From assembly GCF_018614575.1 (NCBI RefSeq), contig NZ_JAGGOJ010000014.1, positions 124,001-188,000 of the forward strand: a stretch of 64,000 nt of DNA. Direction: 5' to 3'. Positions 11,328 to 20,332 of this stretch are shown one piece after another. The notes under the pieces were generated by a model. That model did no database searches, was not told the DNA's origin, and saw nothing but the letters and a program-made list of their open reading frames with translations. Position 1 is the first letter of the stretch. Every line of letters starts with the position of its first letter. Made by a program: the position numbers and the translations under genes. Origin of the DNA: Streptomyces sp. ISL-10 (GTDB lineage Bacteria > Actinomycetota > Actinomycetes > Streptomycetales > Streptomycetaceae).

Positions 11328-11371
11328 CCTGACAAGGTTGAGGCCACAGGGTTCAAATCCTGTGAGCCCCA
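11328..11371 (+). repeat. attR-like degenerate copy of the tRNA-Ile 3' half
   Basis: The 44 bases match 9245-9287 with one extra G in the T-loop arm and a handful of substitutions. It keeps GAGGCCACAGG, TTCAAATCCTGT and AGCCCCA. There is no acceptor 5' half, so it is not a tRNA gene. It marks the right boundary of the integrated element. Confidence 0.75.
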
Positions 11372-11377
11372 TGGTGA

Positions 11378-11417
11378 CGATCGGCCCGGACGGAGTTTTC
11401 TCCGTCCGGGCCGATCG
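11378..11417 (+). terminator. Strong hairpin after attR, probable original tRNA-Ile terminator
   Basis: An 18-base perfect stem with a TTTT loop: 11378-11395 pairs with 11400-11417. It starts only seven bases after the attR copy, where the tRNA terminator would have been before insertion. Confidence 0.75.
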
Positions 11418-11549
11418 CTTGTGTACGGCCACAGTTGAGGCGGGGCCCGGGTTCCGCCGGGACGCATGTAGGTAACCGATCGGTATCGGTCGGTGTGTAT
11501 AGTCGGGCGCCAGAGGTCCTCATACGTCAAGGAAAGACGAGGTCGCGCG

Positions 11550-11684
11550 GTGAAGAAGCTTCTCCTGGTCGCACTGGCCGCCATCGGCGGGCTCCTCGTG
11601 TACCGCCAGATCCAGGCGGATCGCGCCGAGCAGGATCTGTGGACGGAGGCGACCGACTCCGTGCCCGCAGGTTCGGGTGTGTGA
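11550..11684 (+). CDS. DLW-39 family small membrane protein
   Basis: This 44-residue protein starts at GTG 11550 after a GGAAAGACGAGG purine-rich stretch. It has a single membrane helix (KKLLLVALAAIGGLLVYRQI) followed by the conserved RAEQDLWTEATD segment. The Asp-Leu-Trp triplet near residue 32 names the family, which sits near gyrA and the tRNA-Ile/Ala genes in actinobacteria. A TATAGT hexamer at 11498-11503 may be the -10 box. The role is unknown. Confidence 0.85.
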   Translation: MKKLLLVALAAIGGLLVYRQIQADRAEQDLWTEATDSVPAGSGV

Positions 11685-11706
11685 GACGCAGCGTCTTTGG
11701 ATCATG

Positions 11707-11734
11707 AGCCCCGGTCGCGGAAGCGGCCGGGGCT
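11707..11734 (+). terminator. Terminator of the DLW-39 gene
   Basis: A 12-base stem with one wobble pair, AGCCCCGGTCGC / GCGGCCGGGGCT, with a GGAA tetraloop, 22 bases after the stop. Confidence 0.65.
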
Positions 11735-11871
11735 TCGTGCTGTCCAGGGCCGCCTCGGTCGGGGGGCGGGTGACTGCGCGCTGTTGCCGGACCGTGACGC
11801 AATCCCCTTGAGTTCACCTCCGCAAATCATTACCTTGCGAGAGCAAACTCGCGGGTGCGGAGGGGGAGGAC

Positions 11872-12940
11872 CGTGACAGCACGACAGCGCTGCCGCGCGG
11901 CCGCGGTGACGATCGGCGCGGCACCGCTCGCCCTGGTGGCAGGGCCGCTGCCGGCGGCGGGCGCGGCGGAACCGGCGAGGTGGGAGGCCAGGGTGCCGGG
12001 TACGGACGGCGGTATTGGGCTGGTGATGGTGCTGGACTCCTCCGGCTCCATGGCCGACGACGACGGCACCGGCCGCACCCGGATGGAGGCGCGCGCATCG
12101 CCGCGGGAACGGCCGTCGACGCGCTCCCGGCGGGCCATCCGACCAGCCTGCGCGTCTACGGGGCACAGGCTCGCCAAGGAGGGCGTGGGGCTACGGATCG
12201 ACACCGTCGGCTTCCAGGAGCCCGTCGCGGCACGGGAGCAGCTGGAGTGCATCGCCCGTGCCGGGAAAGGCCGTTACTGCGACGCTCCCGACGCTGCCGC
12301 CCTCGCCCGCCAGCCGCCCGGCTGTCTGCGGACGGCTACCGCTTCGACGGCGAGCATGTCACCGGCACGGCGACGCGCGACCCGGCTCCGGTGCTGCACC
12401 CCGGCAGGTACCTGGACACCATCGGCCCCGGTGAACAGCGGTACTACGCCGCCGGCCCGTGCGCCCCTCGGGGGCGGTACGGGGGAGTTCAGCCGGCAGG
12501 CCCTCTGCAACGGCCGTCCGGCGGTGCTGGAGATGGGCACGGTGCCGGTCGCCTGGACCAACCGCCATGAGACCCACCCCCATGTCGTCCCCGTGCACAC
12601 GACGGGCGGGTTCTGCATCGCCGGGACGCTCGGCGCGAAGGCCGCGGAGATCGCCGAGAACCCGCAGCTCGGTGTGGTCCTCCGGGTGGCCGTTCTCGGC
12701 GACCGGCTGTCCGGGCCGCAGCACGACGCCCCCGTGTCGGCAGGCGGCGCGGGCGAACAGGGGGACAAGAAGGGTGATTCGCCCGGGCGCGCAGACAGCG
12801 CGGCCGCCGGCGGGGCAGGATGGTCCGGCGCCGCGATCGCCGCGATCGCCGCGGCGGCAGGCGGGGGCACGCCGTCCTGATCGCGGCGGTGGTATGCGTC
12901 CCGCTCCGGCGCAGGACCGCGGCGCCCGCCGGCTCGGCCG
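11872..12940 (+). pseudogene. Broken von Willebrand factor A domain surface protein
   Basis: The reading begins intact at GTG 11872 with a signal peptide and the MIDAS motif of a VWA domain (LVMVLDSSGSMADDDG). It then breaks into alternating frames: IAAGTAVDALPAGHPTSLRVYG in a second frame, RLAKEGVGLRIDTVGFQ back in the first, then RLSADGYRF and YLDTIGPGEQRYY in the second again. A stretch that should carry the rest of the VWA fold is missing between VYG and RLAKEG, so the metal site cannot form. The 3' end still shows an Ala-rich stretch and a membrane helix (HAVLIAAVVCVPLRRR). At least three frame changes and two deletions make this a relic. Its companion at 12991 is intact. Confidence 0.8.
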
Positions 12941-12990
12941 GCGACGCCGGTCACGGGCTCGTCGGACTCATCGACCACAGGGAGAAACGC

Positions 12991-14475
12991 GTGAAGAGGC
13001 AGCGCGGCAGGGGCCGGGTGACACTGGCCGCGATGGCGGCGATGTGTGCCGTGGCGGTGCTGCCGGGGCAGGCATGGGCGGCGGGCGAGCCCAACCCGTA
13101 CACGTTCGACGACGAGGCGAAGCCCGTCCAGGGCACGCCCGTCAACAGCAATGGCCCTGAGTTGACGGACGGTTCGACATACAAGGACGCCATCAAGCCG
13201 GGCGAGAAGCGCTACTACCGGATCGACCTGGACGCCACGTCCGACGCGTACGTCTCGGCGGTGGCCGTCCCCAAGCTGGGGACCAAGGTCGACTACGCCG
13301 ACAAGCTCGAGGTCAGCATCGAGGACCGGTCGGGCACCGAGTGCGGCGACGGCGAGGCCAGGTTCGGATCGGCGGCGTACGCCCGTCCGGTCGCCGACTA
13401 CGCGAGCCGGCGGATCGAGAAGGACAAGAGCAGTTGCCAGGAGGCGGGCGCGTACTACGTCCTCCTGGAGCGCACGAGCGAGGCGACCTCGACGCCCGAG
13501 CCGTGGGACGTGGAGATCCGTTTCCTGTCCGAGCCGGGGCTGAAGAAGGCCGCGACCACGGCCCCGCCGGAGGTGTGGCCGTCCGCCTCCCCCGCGGTGC
13601 CGGGCGGCGGCCCCCGAAAGCGTGCGGGAGGTACGAGCTTCCACGAGGCCACCAGTATCGAACAGGGCGAGTGGCAGGACGAGATCGCGCCCGGCCGGAC
13701 GCTCTTCTATCGGGTGCCGGTCGACTGGGGGCAGCAGCTGTTCGTCAGCGCCGATCTCGGCAGCAGCCTTTCGGGTGACGGGCTCAAGAGTGTCGGCAAC
13801 GCCATGGCGGTGGCCCTGCACAACCCGGCGCGCGGGCTCGTGGACGAGGCCTCCGGCGTCTACTACGACGGCAAGCAGAAGTCCCTGGCCCTGGACCCGC
13901 TGCCGCCGGTCGCCTACGAGAACCGCTACGACTCCGACGCCGCCTCGGCCGCGATGCGGTTCGCCGGCTGGTACTACCTCTCGGTCACGCTGAGCCCGGA
14001 GATGGCCGAGGCGTTCAGCGAGAAGCCGCTGCCGCTGACATTGCGGGTGAACGTGACCGGGCAGGCCGAACCGGCGCCCTCCTACCGCGGTCCGGCGGGC
14101 GACTTCCAGGTCACCGAGGACGACCGGGCCGCGGCCGACAGCGGCAAGAACGCCGACGCCGCGGCGCAGAGCACCACGATGGCGTTGGTCGCCGCGGTGG
14201 GCATCGGCGCGGGGACCGTCCTGGTGCTGGGGCTCGGTGCATGGACGCTGCTCGCACGGCGGGGGGGCGGGGTCCCGGACGGCCCAGCCGTCCTCCCGGC
14301 ACAGGCGCAGGCACAGGGACACGTCCAGGCGGCGCAGCAGGTACAGGACGGAGCGGCGGCTGCGTACGGGCCGGCGCCCGGGTACGGATACCCGCCCGCG
14401 CAGGGACAGCCCCCGCAGGGGCAGCCGGGCCAGGGCTACGGGTACGGGCAGTACGGCCCGCCGCCCGGCCGGTAG
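12991..14475 (+). CDS. Secreted, membrane-anchored protein with two beta-sandwich modules
   Basis: This 494-residue protein starts at GTG 12991, preceded by GGGAGA. It has a signal peptide (residues 1-31), and two related extracellular modules follow. The first contains YKDAIKPGEKRYYRIDLDA; the second contains WQDEIAPGRTLFYRVPVDWG. Both resemble bacterial pre-peptidase-like sandwich domains. A C-terminal membrane helix (about 401-430) precedes a cytoplasmic tail rich in Gln, Gly, Pro and Tyr. The broken VWA gene just upstream carries the same DTIGPGEQRYY module, so the pair were paralogous surface proteins and probably an operon. The ligand is not predictable. Confidence 0.75.
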   Translation: MKRQRGRGRVTLAAMAAMCAVAVLPGQAWAAGEPNPYTFDDEAKPVQGTPVNSNGPELTDGSTYKDAIKPGEKRYYRIDLDATSDAYVSAVAVPKLGTKVDYADKLEVSIEDRSGTECGDGEARFGSAAYARPVADYASRRIEKDKSSCQEAGAYYVLLERTSEATSTPEPWDVEIRFLSEPGLKKAATTAPPEVWPSASPAVPGGGPRKRAGGTSFHEATSIEQGEWQDEIAPGRTLFYRVPVDWGQQLFVSADLGSSLSGDGLKSVGNAMAVALHNPARGLVDEASGVYYDGKQKSLALDPLPPVAYENRYDSDAASAAMRFAGWYYLSVTLSPEMAEAFSEKPLPLTLRVNVTGQAEPAPSYRGPAGDFQVTEDDRAAADSGKNADAAAQSTTMALVAAVGIGAGTVLVLGLGAWTLLARRGGGVPDGPAVLPAQAQAQGHVQAAQQVQDGAAAAYGPAPGYGYPPAQGQPPQGQPGQGYGYGQYGPPPGR

Positions 14476-14506
14476 GCGCCGGCCGCAGCGCACCGGCTGC
14501 GCGGGC

Positions 14507-15850
14507 TCAGGTCTGGGTCAGCGCCCAGATGCCCACGGCGAAGCACAGCAGCGCGACGATCAGCACCGGGACCGCGACCTTCGGGGGCGGTCCCGGCCGC
14601 TTCTGCGCGGCGGCGGAGTGCGGGACCCCGGCAACCTGCGCGCCGTGACCGGGAGCCTGCGATTGCTGGGCGGTGTAGGCACGGGTGGCAGGCTGCTGGT
14701 ACTGCACCGGGGCGGTGAGGGCCTGGTGAGGCTGGACCGCGGGCGCCTGATGGGGGGAGTCGGGATGCGCCGGTACGGGAGCGGGCGCGGCGGCGGGCGC
14801 CGGGCTCGGCGTGGACTCCGACTGCACGGGCATCGCAGGCGGAGTGGCGGGCTGCGCCGTGTGCGGCAGCTGAGCGGACGGCTGCTGCGGCGGCGGGGCC
14901 AGGTGGAAGCTGCCCGTCGGAGAGGCCGGGGCAGGCTGTGGAGCGGGGGCGGCGGGCGTTTCCCGGACCGGCTCAGGACCCGCAGGACCGAATCCCGCGG
15001 GCAGGGGACCGAGCTGGTCGAAGATCTCGACCGGCTCCTCGTCGGCCGTGGGCTCAGGGAGCATCTCCACGGCCGCGGTGAGCGCCTTCCGCGCGCCCGT
15101 GGCCGTGCGGAAACGGGCTTGCGGATCCGGCTGCAGCAGGCCGGCTAGCACCTGCCACAGCGGCTCGGGAATGCCCTGCGGAGCGCTCGGGGTGCCGTAG
15201 GCGGCGAAGTGCTCGATCAGCGCCTGGGAGTCCGGCTTCCTGCCCTGCAGGAGATACAGCCCGACAAGACCGACCGCGAACAGGTCAGCGGTGAAGTCCG
15301 GCTCCGCGCCCATCATCTGCTCGGGCGCGAAGTAACCGGGCGTCCCCACCACGTAGTTGGTCTCGGTCAGACGCGGCTCGCCCTTGCGCATGGAGATGCC
15401 GAAGTCGGAGACCCGCAGGTGTGGGCGGCCGGTTCCGGTGGCCTCCATCAGGATGTTGGCCGGCTTGATGTCGCGGTGCACGACCCCCTCCGCGTGCACC
15501 GCGGCCAAACCGGACAGCAGCTGATCGAGCAGGGTGCACACGAAGCGCGGCGGCAGCGGCCCGTAGTCGCCGATGACATGCGCCAGCGATCCGCCGCTCA
15601 CCAGGTCCATCGTGAACAGGACCTTGTCGTCGTCCGCGGCCCAGCTGGCCGGGGCGAGGACATGCGGATGATCGATGCGCAGCGCCTGCTCGCGGACGAA
15701 GCGCAGCAGGGTGTGGGCATCGCTCTGCTGCAGCACCTTCGCCGCCACATAGCGGCGGCGCCGGTGGTCCCAGGCGCGCCAGACCGCGCCGACACCGCCG
15801 CGTCCGATCGGATCGATCAGTTCGTACCGACCAGCGAAGACCTCACCCAT
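14507..15850 (-). CDS. Membrane-anchored Ser/Thr protein kinase
   Basis: This 447-residue Hanks-type kinase shows a glycine loop (GRGGVGAVW), ATP-binding Lys38 (VAAKVL), catalytic HRDIKPAN with Asp127, SDFG with Asp149 and an APE-like FAPEQMM, so it should be active. Residues about 290-420 are Pro/Ala/Gln-rich linker. A single membrane helix at the extreme C-terminus (VAVPVLIVALLCFAVGIWAL) leaves only a short outside tail, so it lacks PASTA or other sensors. The start at 15850 gives the conserved MGEVFAGRYELI opening; the upstream extension reads through the gap before the HTH gene. It follows the HTH gene on the same strand by 46 bases, so they may form a kinase-substrate pair. Confidence 0.88.
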   Translation of the reverse strand: MGEVFAGRYELIDPIGRGGVGAVWRAWDHRRRRYVAAKVLQQSDAHTLLRFVREQALRIDHPHVLAPASWAADDDKVLFTMDLVSGGSLAHVIGDYGPLPPRFVCTLLDQLLSGLAAVHAEGVVHRDIKPANILMEATGTGRPHLRVSDFGISMRKGEPRLTETNYVVGTPGYFAPEQMMGAEPDFTADLFAVGLVGLYLLQGRKPDSQALIEHFAAYGTPSAPQGIPEPLWQVLAGLLQPDPQARFRTATGARKALTAAVEMLPEPTADEEPVEIFDQLGPLPAGFGPAGPEPVRETPAAPAPQPAPASPTGSFHLAPPPQQPSAQLPHTAQPATPPAMPVQSESTPSPAPAAAPAPVPAHPDSPHQAPAVQPHQALTAPVQYQQPATRAYTAQQSQAPGHGAQVAGVPHSAAAQKRPGPPPKVAVPVLIVALLCFAVGIWALTQT

Positions 15851-15896
15851 TGTGCTGCGCCAGCTCCTGGTTCCCTTGCGGCGACGTCCGCCTCGT

Positions 15897-16445
15897 TCAG
15901 CTCTGGTGCGACTCGTAGTGGGCGACCGCGTCGGCGGTGCGGCCCGCGCCGTACACCCGGAGGAACTCTGCCAGTTCGGGGTGGGTGGGGGCGAGGGAGT
16001 CCGCCGCATCGATGATGTCGCCCGCTGCCGCCACCGAGCGCAGCAGCGACTGGATCTCCCGCACGACACGGCGCACGGTCGGCCCTCCGGAGGTACCGGC
16101 GGACTGGCTGGTGCCGGTGAGGACGGAGCCGCCCTGCGACTTCTTGATCTCCTCCATCCGGTTCGTGGCCTCCACGGCGCTCACGCTGCCGTCGGCCACC
16201 TGGCTCGCCAGCTCCTGCAGTGCCTGGACGCGCTGGACGACAGCGGGATTGCCGATCTTGGCGCGCTGGCCGCTCATCAGCTGGGACAGCATCGGAGCCG
16301 ACAGACCCAGCACACCCGCGAGCCTCGCCTGGTTCAGCCCGAGGTCGTCGATGAGCCTGCGGAACAGCGCACCCAGCGGCTCCCCGTACCAGCTGCGCTG
16401 CAGTTCCCGGGCTCTTGCGGTCGTCTCCTGCTGCGCTGCGTCCAT
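15897..16445 (-). CDS. HTH DNA-binding protein paired with the kinase
   Basis: This 182-residue protein has an N-terminal helical stretch and an XRE-like helix-turn-helix at about residues 33-60 (LGLNQARLAGVLGLSAPMLS), followed by an SGQRAKIGNPAVV recognition-helix flank. The C-terminal half is helical with a hydrophilic Ser/Thr/Gly linker that could be phosphorylated. ATG 16445 is chosen for its GGGGAG ribosome binding site; a TTG at 16469 is also in frame. The gene lies directly upstream of the Ser/Thr kinase, and two copies of GGGAGTCCC sit about 80 bases ahead of it. Targets are unknown. Confidence 0.8.
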   Translation of the reverse strand: MDAAQQETTARARELQRSWYGEPLGALFRRLIDDLGLNQARLAGVLGLSAPMLSQLMSGQRAKIGNPAVVQRVQALQELASQVADGSVSAVEATNRMEEIKKSQGGSVLTGTSQSAGTSGGPTVRRVVREIQSLLRSVAAAGDIIDAADSLAPTHPELAEFLRVYGAGRTADAVAHYESHQS

Positions 16446-16524
16446 TGCGTCTCCCCATCGCTTCCCCAAGCGGCTTCGCTGCTGCGAACCTCGTGGTGCA
16501 TCCTACGGAGCGTGGTCGTCGACC

Positions 16525-16545
16525 GGGAGTCCCATCGGGAGTCCC
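16525..16545. promoter_or_regulatory. Two GGGAGTCCC direct repeats, candidate operator of the HTH gene
   Basis: Near-palindromic GGGAGTCCC occurs at 16525-16533 and 16537-16545, 12 bases apart, about one helical turn. It lies in the gap between the minus-strand HTH gene and the plus-strand tRNA-Ala. Autoregulation is an inference. Confidence 0.4.
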
Positions 16546-16636
16546 AATCCTTTTGTGGAATCCCGGGGGTGACCCGGTACTCTGGTGCGCGGCGGTGACC
16601 GAGGAGCGTGTCTGTTCGGTCGCGGTCACCCTTCCC

Positions 16637-16709
16637 GGGGCCTTAGCTCAGTTGGTAGAGCGCTGTCTTTGCATGGCAGATGTCAGGGGTTCGACTCCCC
16701 TAGGCTCCA
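16637..16709 (+). tRNA. tRNA-Ala (anticodon TGC)
   Basis: The acceptor GGGGCCT (16637-16643) pairs with AGGCTCC (16702-16708) through one G-T pair, with discriminator A at 16709. The D-arm is GCTC/GAGC. The anticodon stem CTGTC/GGCAG encloses TTTGCAT with anticodon TGC. The T-arm is AGGGG-TTCGACT-CCCCT. CCA is not encoded. Confidence 0.97.
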
Positions 16710-16720
16710 CAACGACGGAT

Positions 16721-16762
16721 ACTCCCCTGACCTGCGGCGATACGCAGGGCAGGGGAGTTTTT
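16721..16762 (+). terminator. Terminator of tRNA-Ala
   Basis: Stem ACTCCCCTG/CAGGGGAGT plus CCTGCG/CGCAGG around one mismatch, followed by five T residues. Confidence 0.85.
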
Positions 16763-17255
16763 CGTGGGCCGTTGCCTCGCTGTGCGGGGGAGGGCAGCGC
16801 ATTCGACCGGTCACTGGCGGACGCACCGGGACGGCCGAAAGGGCCGGGCCGAGTTCGCTCGCCGCACCGGGTCGGCCCGGCCACCGTCCGCCGGGGACTG
16901 CGCCGTCCGACGGACGCCTCGGTGCTCACCTTCCGCGGCGAAACCGATATGGCCTCGCCGCTCCACCGCCGCTCCACCGCCCCGCCGGAGTCCGGTCCGA
17001 CCCCTGGCCTGCGCGGCGCCGGGCCGGCGATCCCCTGGCCCCGGCGCCCGGAGACAGGGCGTAAAGACACGCGCCTACACGACCGCCGCCCACCGCGCAT
17101 CCCGTGTGCTGCCTGCCCACGGCGACCCGGGTTGGGCCATCCGGGTGGTGTTCATCCGAAGAACTGCGCGGGAACGGCGTCGCTCCCACACTCCTCGAGA
17201 TGCGTACACATCATGAGAAAGGTATGTAAAGCGCTCAACCCGAAAGCGAGGGGTC
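16763..17255. other. Intergenic region without a convincing gene
   Basis: Several frames stay open but none has a good ribosome binding site, domain or biased codon use. Only the last ~40 bases, with the purine-rich GAGGGG before ATG 17256, look like a 5' leader. Confidence 0.5.
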
Positions 17256-17765
17256 ATGGCCGCCTTCAAGGTCAGGAATCTGTGGACCGCGTTCGTCACC
17301 GCGTTCTTCGCACTGCTTGCCTCGGTGGGGCTCACCACCGCCACTGCCGCCGCTGCCACGTCGCAGCCCGCCGCACAGACGCCCGACGAGCCCGTGAAGG
17401 CCCGTCCGCAGGCGTCCGGCGCGGTACTGCCGGCGCAGAGCAGGAGGGCGGCCCCGACACGCTGGCTGCCCACGGCACGGGACCGGTCGCTGCCGCCGAC
17501 GATGAAGCAGCGCATCGGCGCCGAGGCACACGGCGCCTCCCCGGCCACCCGGCAGCTGTCCGCTGTCGAAGCCGACGCCGCCGACATGACCGAGGCCGAC
17601 TCTGCGGACGCCGTCCCCGCCGCCTCGTCCACCCTCAGCACGGCACCCGTCGCGGCCGCCGCGCCCGGTTCACAGCGAATGGCGGTAACGGCGCGCGCCG
17701 CACGCCCCACGGCCGGTGCCCCGGCTGCCGCTCCCGTTCGCACGGCGTACGCCGTAGCGGCGTGA
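17256..17765 (+). CDS. Ala-rich secreted or membrane-anchored protein (DUF6344-like)
   Basis: This 169-residue protein begins MAAFKVRNLWTAFVTAFFAL, a hydrophobic helix to about residue 35 that could be a signal peptide or anchor. The rest is low-complexity Ala/Pro/Ser/Thr with the short conserved-looking core TRWLPTARDRSLPPTMKQRI near residues 68-87. The layout resembles a Streptomyces-restricted family annotated as DUF6344; I cannot verify that by search. It ends 10 codons after an Ala/Pro-rich stretch with AYAVAA. GAGGGG precedes the ATG. Function unknown. Confidence 0.65.
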   Translation: MAAFKVRNLWTAFVTAFFALLASVGLTTATAAAATSQPAAQTPDEPVKARPQASGAVLPAQSRRAAPTRWLPTARDRSLPPTMKQRIGAEAHGASPATRQLSAVEADAADMTEADSADAVPAASSTLSTAPVAAAAPGSQRMAVTARAARPTAGAPAAAPVRTAYAVAA

Positions 17766-17796
17766 GGCGCCGGGAGCGTCCTTCTCTCCCGGCGCC
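17766..17796. terminator. Bidirectional terminator between convergent genes
   Basis: A perfect 11-base stem, GGCGCCGGGAG (17766-17776) with CTCCCGGCGCC (17786-17796), between the plus gene ending at 17765 and the minus gene ending at 17821. Confidence 0.8.
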
Positions 17797-17820
17797 ATCA
17801 CCCTTGAGGACGGATTGCGG

Positions 17821-18501
17821 TCAGCGACCCTCGTCGCGGTCCCCGGTCTCCGCCTCGTCCTGCTTCACCTGGACCTCGGGATCGAGATCGGCCTTGGTGC
17901 TGCCGTCGACGGACGCCAGCGGAGCCCGGTCGGAGACCTCCGTGGCGGCGGGCGGTTCCACCAGCCAGTCGGGGTTCGCCTGCTTGTCCCACCACTTCCA
18001 GGCGGCGAAGGCGCCGCCGGCCAGTACGCCGATCACCGCAACACCCTTGAAGACACGTCCGGCCCTCGAGCGCCGTTCGTGCTTCCTCACAAGCTTCTGG
18101 ATCTCCTTCGCCGTCACCTGTCCGCGCAGCGCGGCCAGAGCGGCTGCGGAACGGGCCGCGGCCTCCTCCCGTACGGGCTGGGCGACGGCCATCGCGTGGC
18201 CGACACGCGGAACGGTGTAGTCAGCCGCCTGACGAGCCGCCTTGCGTGCCTGAACGGCAGCGCGGTGCGCGGCCTTGTCGACCTTGGGCGGCACATGCGG
18301 CGCCACGTACACGCCGTACTGAACACGGGCCTGCGTAGCGGCCTTCGAGACTTTCGGCGCGAGCCGTACGCGGGCATCGCGCGCATAGTGCGCGGCCTGG
18401 TCCTTGGCCGTGCCGGCGTAGGGCGCCACCACTTCCGCGGCGTGCCGCACGCTGTCCTTCGCCGTACCGCTCGCGGCGCGCACGCTTTCCATGCGGGTCA
18501 C
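17821..18501 (-). CDS. DUF5324-like membrane protein
   Basis: This 226-residue protein starts at GTG 18501 with a strong GAGGAGGA ribosome binding site. Residues 1-150 are Ala/Lys/Arg-rich amphipathic helices with apolipoprotein-like periodicity (repeated KAA and RQA stretches). One membrane helix follows at about 155-172 (FKGVAVIGVLAGGAFAAWKWW), then an acidic tail. This pattern matches a Streptomyces family listed as DUF5324. It is convergent with the Ala-rich gene and divergent from the cyclophilin gene. No enzymatic motif is visible. Confidence 0.75.
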   Translation of the reverse strand: MTRMESVRAASGTAKDSVRHAAEVVAPYAGTAKDQAAHYARDARVRLAPKVSKAATQARVQYGVYVAPHVPPKVDKAAHRAAVQARKAARQAADYTVPRVGHAMAVAQPVREEAAARSAAALAALRGQVTAKEIQKLVRKHERRSRAGRVFKGVAVIGVLAGGAFAAWKWWDKQANPDWLVEPPAATEVSDRAPLASVDGSTKADLDPEVQVKQDEAETGDRDEGR

Positions 18502-18774
18502 GGGATCCTCCTCCTCGGTGGCGTTCTGGGGGACTGGGGTTTATCCCCAGTTGGGCACAGTTCCGCCTTTCCACCCGATTGAAAATCATGCCTGTTGAGC
18601 GCTCCCCCGGCACGCGGGGCGGGCATCCGGGTCATGTCGGGCCCATGCGAACGACCCTGCCACTTCTCTCCGCAGAGCGCACCGGCGCGACGGCCACCCG
18701 GTCGCTTTTCCGTGTACGTGGTCCTGCCGTGCGAGGATCGGGCGACGTCAGAGAAGACTTACGGAAGGCAGACC

Positions 18775-19308
<534 letters not shown>

Positions 19309-19404
19309 TCCCGCGGGATTCCCGTACGGGAACCTTTTCGCCCTGGCCGTCCGTAAGGATGGACAGGGCGATGTCGCGCGAGCCCGGAAGGACGAGGGGA
19401 CCTC

Positions 19405-20307
19405 ATGGACCAGGCGCCAGGCAGTCCGCAGGAGCCGCAGGACACCCATGGCCTGCCGGTCTGCTACCGGCATGCGGGCCGTGAGACGGGCATTCGCTGC
19501 ACCCGCTGCGAGCGGCCGATCTGCACGGACTGCATGATCAGCGCGTCGGTCGGCTTCCAGTGCCCGGACTGCGTGCGCACCGGCTCGGGCACGGGGCACG
19601 CCCCGGACGCGAGCAGGCCGCGGACGATCGCGGGCGGGACGGTGGTGGCGGACCCGCGGCTGGTGACGAAGGTGCTGCTGGCGATCAACCTCGCGGTGTT
19701 CGTCGTGGGGCTTGCGCTGGGGGAGCAGTTCATCCATCGGTTCACGCTGATCGGCGGCGCGCTCGACCCCGTTCTGGGCGAGCCGGTGGGGGTGGCTGCC
19801 GATGACGAGTGGTACCGCCTGCTGACCTCGGTGTTCCTGCACCAGGAGATGTGGCACATCTTCTTCAACATGCTCCTGCTGTGGTGGCTCGGCGGTCCGT
19901 TGGAGCAAGCGCTGGGACGCGCGCGTTTCCTTGCGCTCTATCTGATCTCCGGGCTCGCCGGCAGTGCGCTGACCTATCTCATCGCCGAGCCCAACGCGGG
20001 CTCCCTCGGCGCCTCCGGCGCCATCTACGGGCTGTTCGGGGCCACCATCGTCCTGATGCGCCGGATGCGCTACGACATGCGCCCCATCCTCGCGCTGCTG
20101 GCGATCAACCTCGTGATCACCTTCGTGGCGCCGGGCATCGCCTGGCAGGCCCACGTCGGCGGTCTCGTCGCCGGCGCAGCCATCGCCTACGGCCTCGTCC
20201 ACGCCCCGCAGGGCAAGCGGCGCACCCTGGTGCAGTTCGGTACGTGTGCGCTCGTCCTGCTGGTCTCCGTCGGGATCGCACTGGTGCGGACCGCCGCGCT
20301 CACATGA
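19405..20307 (+). CDS. Rhomboid family intramembrane serine protease with B-box zinc finger
   Basis: This 300-residue protein has an N-terminal Cys/His zinc-binding module (residues about 20-56: CYRH, CTRCERPICTDC, CPDC). The six-helix rhomboid core follows, carrying the WR-like WYRLLTSVFLHQEMWHIFFNM loop, the catalytic serine in GASGAIYG, and the catalytic histidine in AWQAHVGG. All expected catalytic residues are present, so an active membrane protease is likely. A zinc-finger and rhomboid fusion is common in actinobacteria. The substrate is unknown. It is convergent with crgA across a region with DnaA boxes. Confidence 0.93.
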   Translation: MDQAPGSPQEPQDTHGLPVCYRHAGRETGIRCTRCERPICTDCMISASVGFQCPDCVRTGSGTGHAPDASRPRTIAGGTVVADPRLVTKVLLAINLAVFVVGLALGEQFIHRFTLIGGALDPVLGEPVGVAADDEWYRLLTSVFLHQEMWHIFFNMLLLWWLGGPLEQALGRARFLALYLISGLAGSALTYLIAEPNAGSLGASGAIYGLFGATIVLMRRMRYDMRPILALLAINLVITFVAPGIAWQAHVGGLVAGAAIAYGLVHAPQGKRRTLVQFGTCALVLLVSVGIALVRTAALT

Positions 20308-20332
20308 CCTGGAGCGGCACCTTTCCCCAAAG

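Larger units (their letters stand above)
9245..11371. mobile_element. Relic of an integrated element in tRNA-Ile (about 2.1 kb)
   Basis: The element is bounded on the left by the 3' half of tRNA-Ile (9245-9287) and on the right by a degenerate copy of the same segment (11328-11371), with one inserted base and a few substitutions. Between them lie a dead tyrosine integrase on the minus strand, its 3' end facing the tRNA as in actinomycete integrative elements, and one secreted-protein gene. No replication, transfer or regulatory gene of a complete element remains. The insertion separates tRNA-Ile from the DLW-39 gene, which I expect to be close neighbours in related genomes. What is seen is the duplication and the integrase; the element class is inference. 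Confidence 0.75.

Noticed and set aside
11328..11371. Possible second tRNA-Ile gene
   Set aside because: Only the 3' half is present and it carries an insertion in the T-arm; it is an attachment-site copy.
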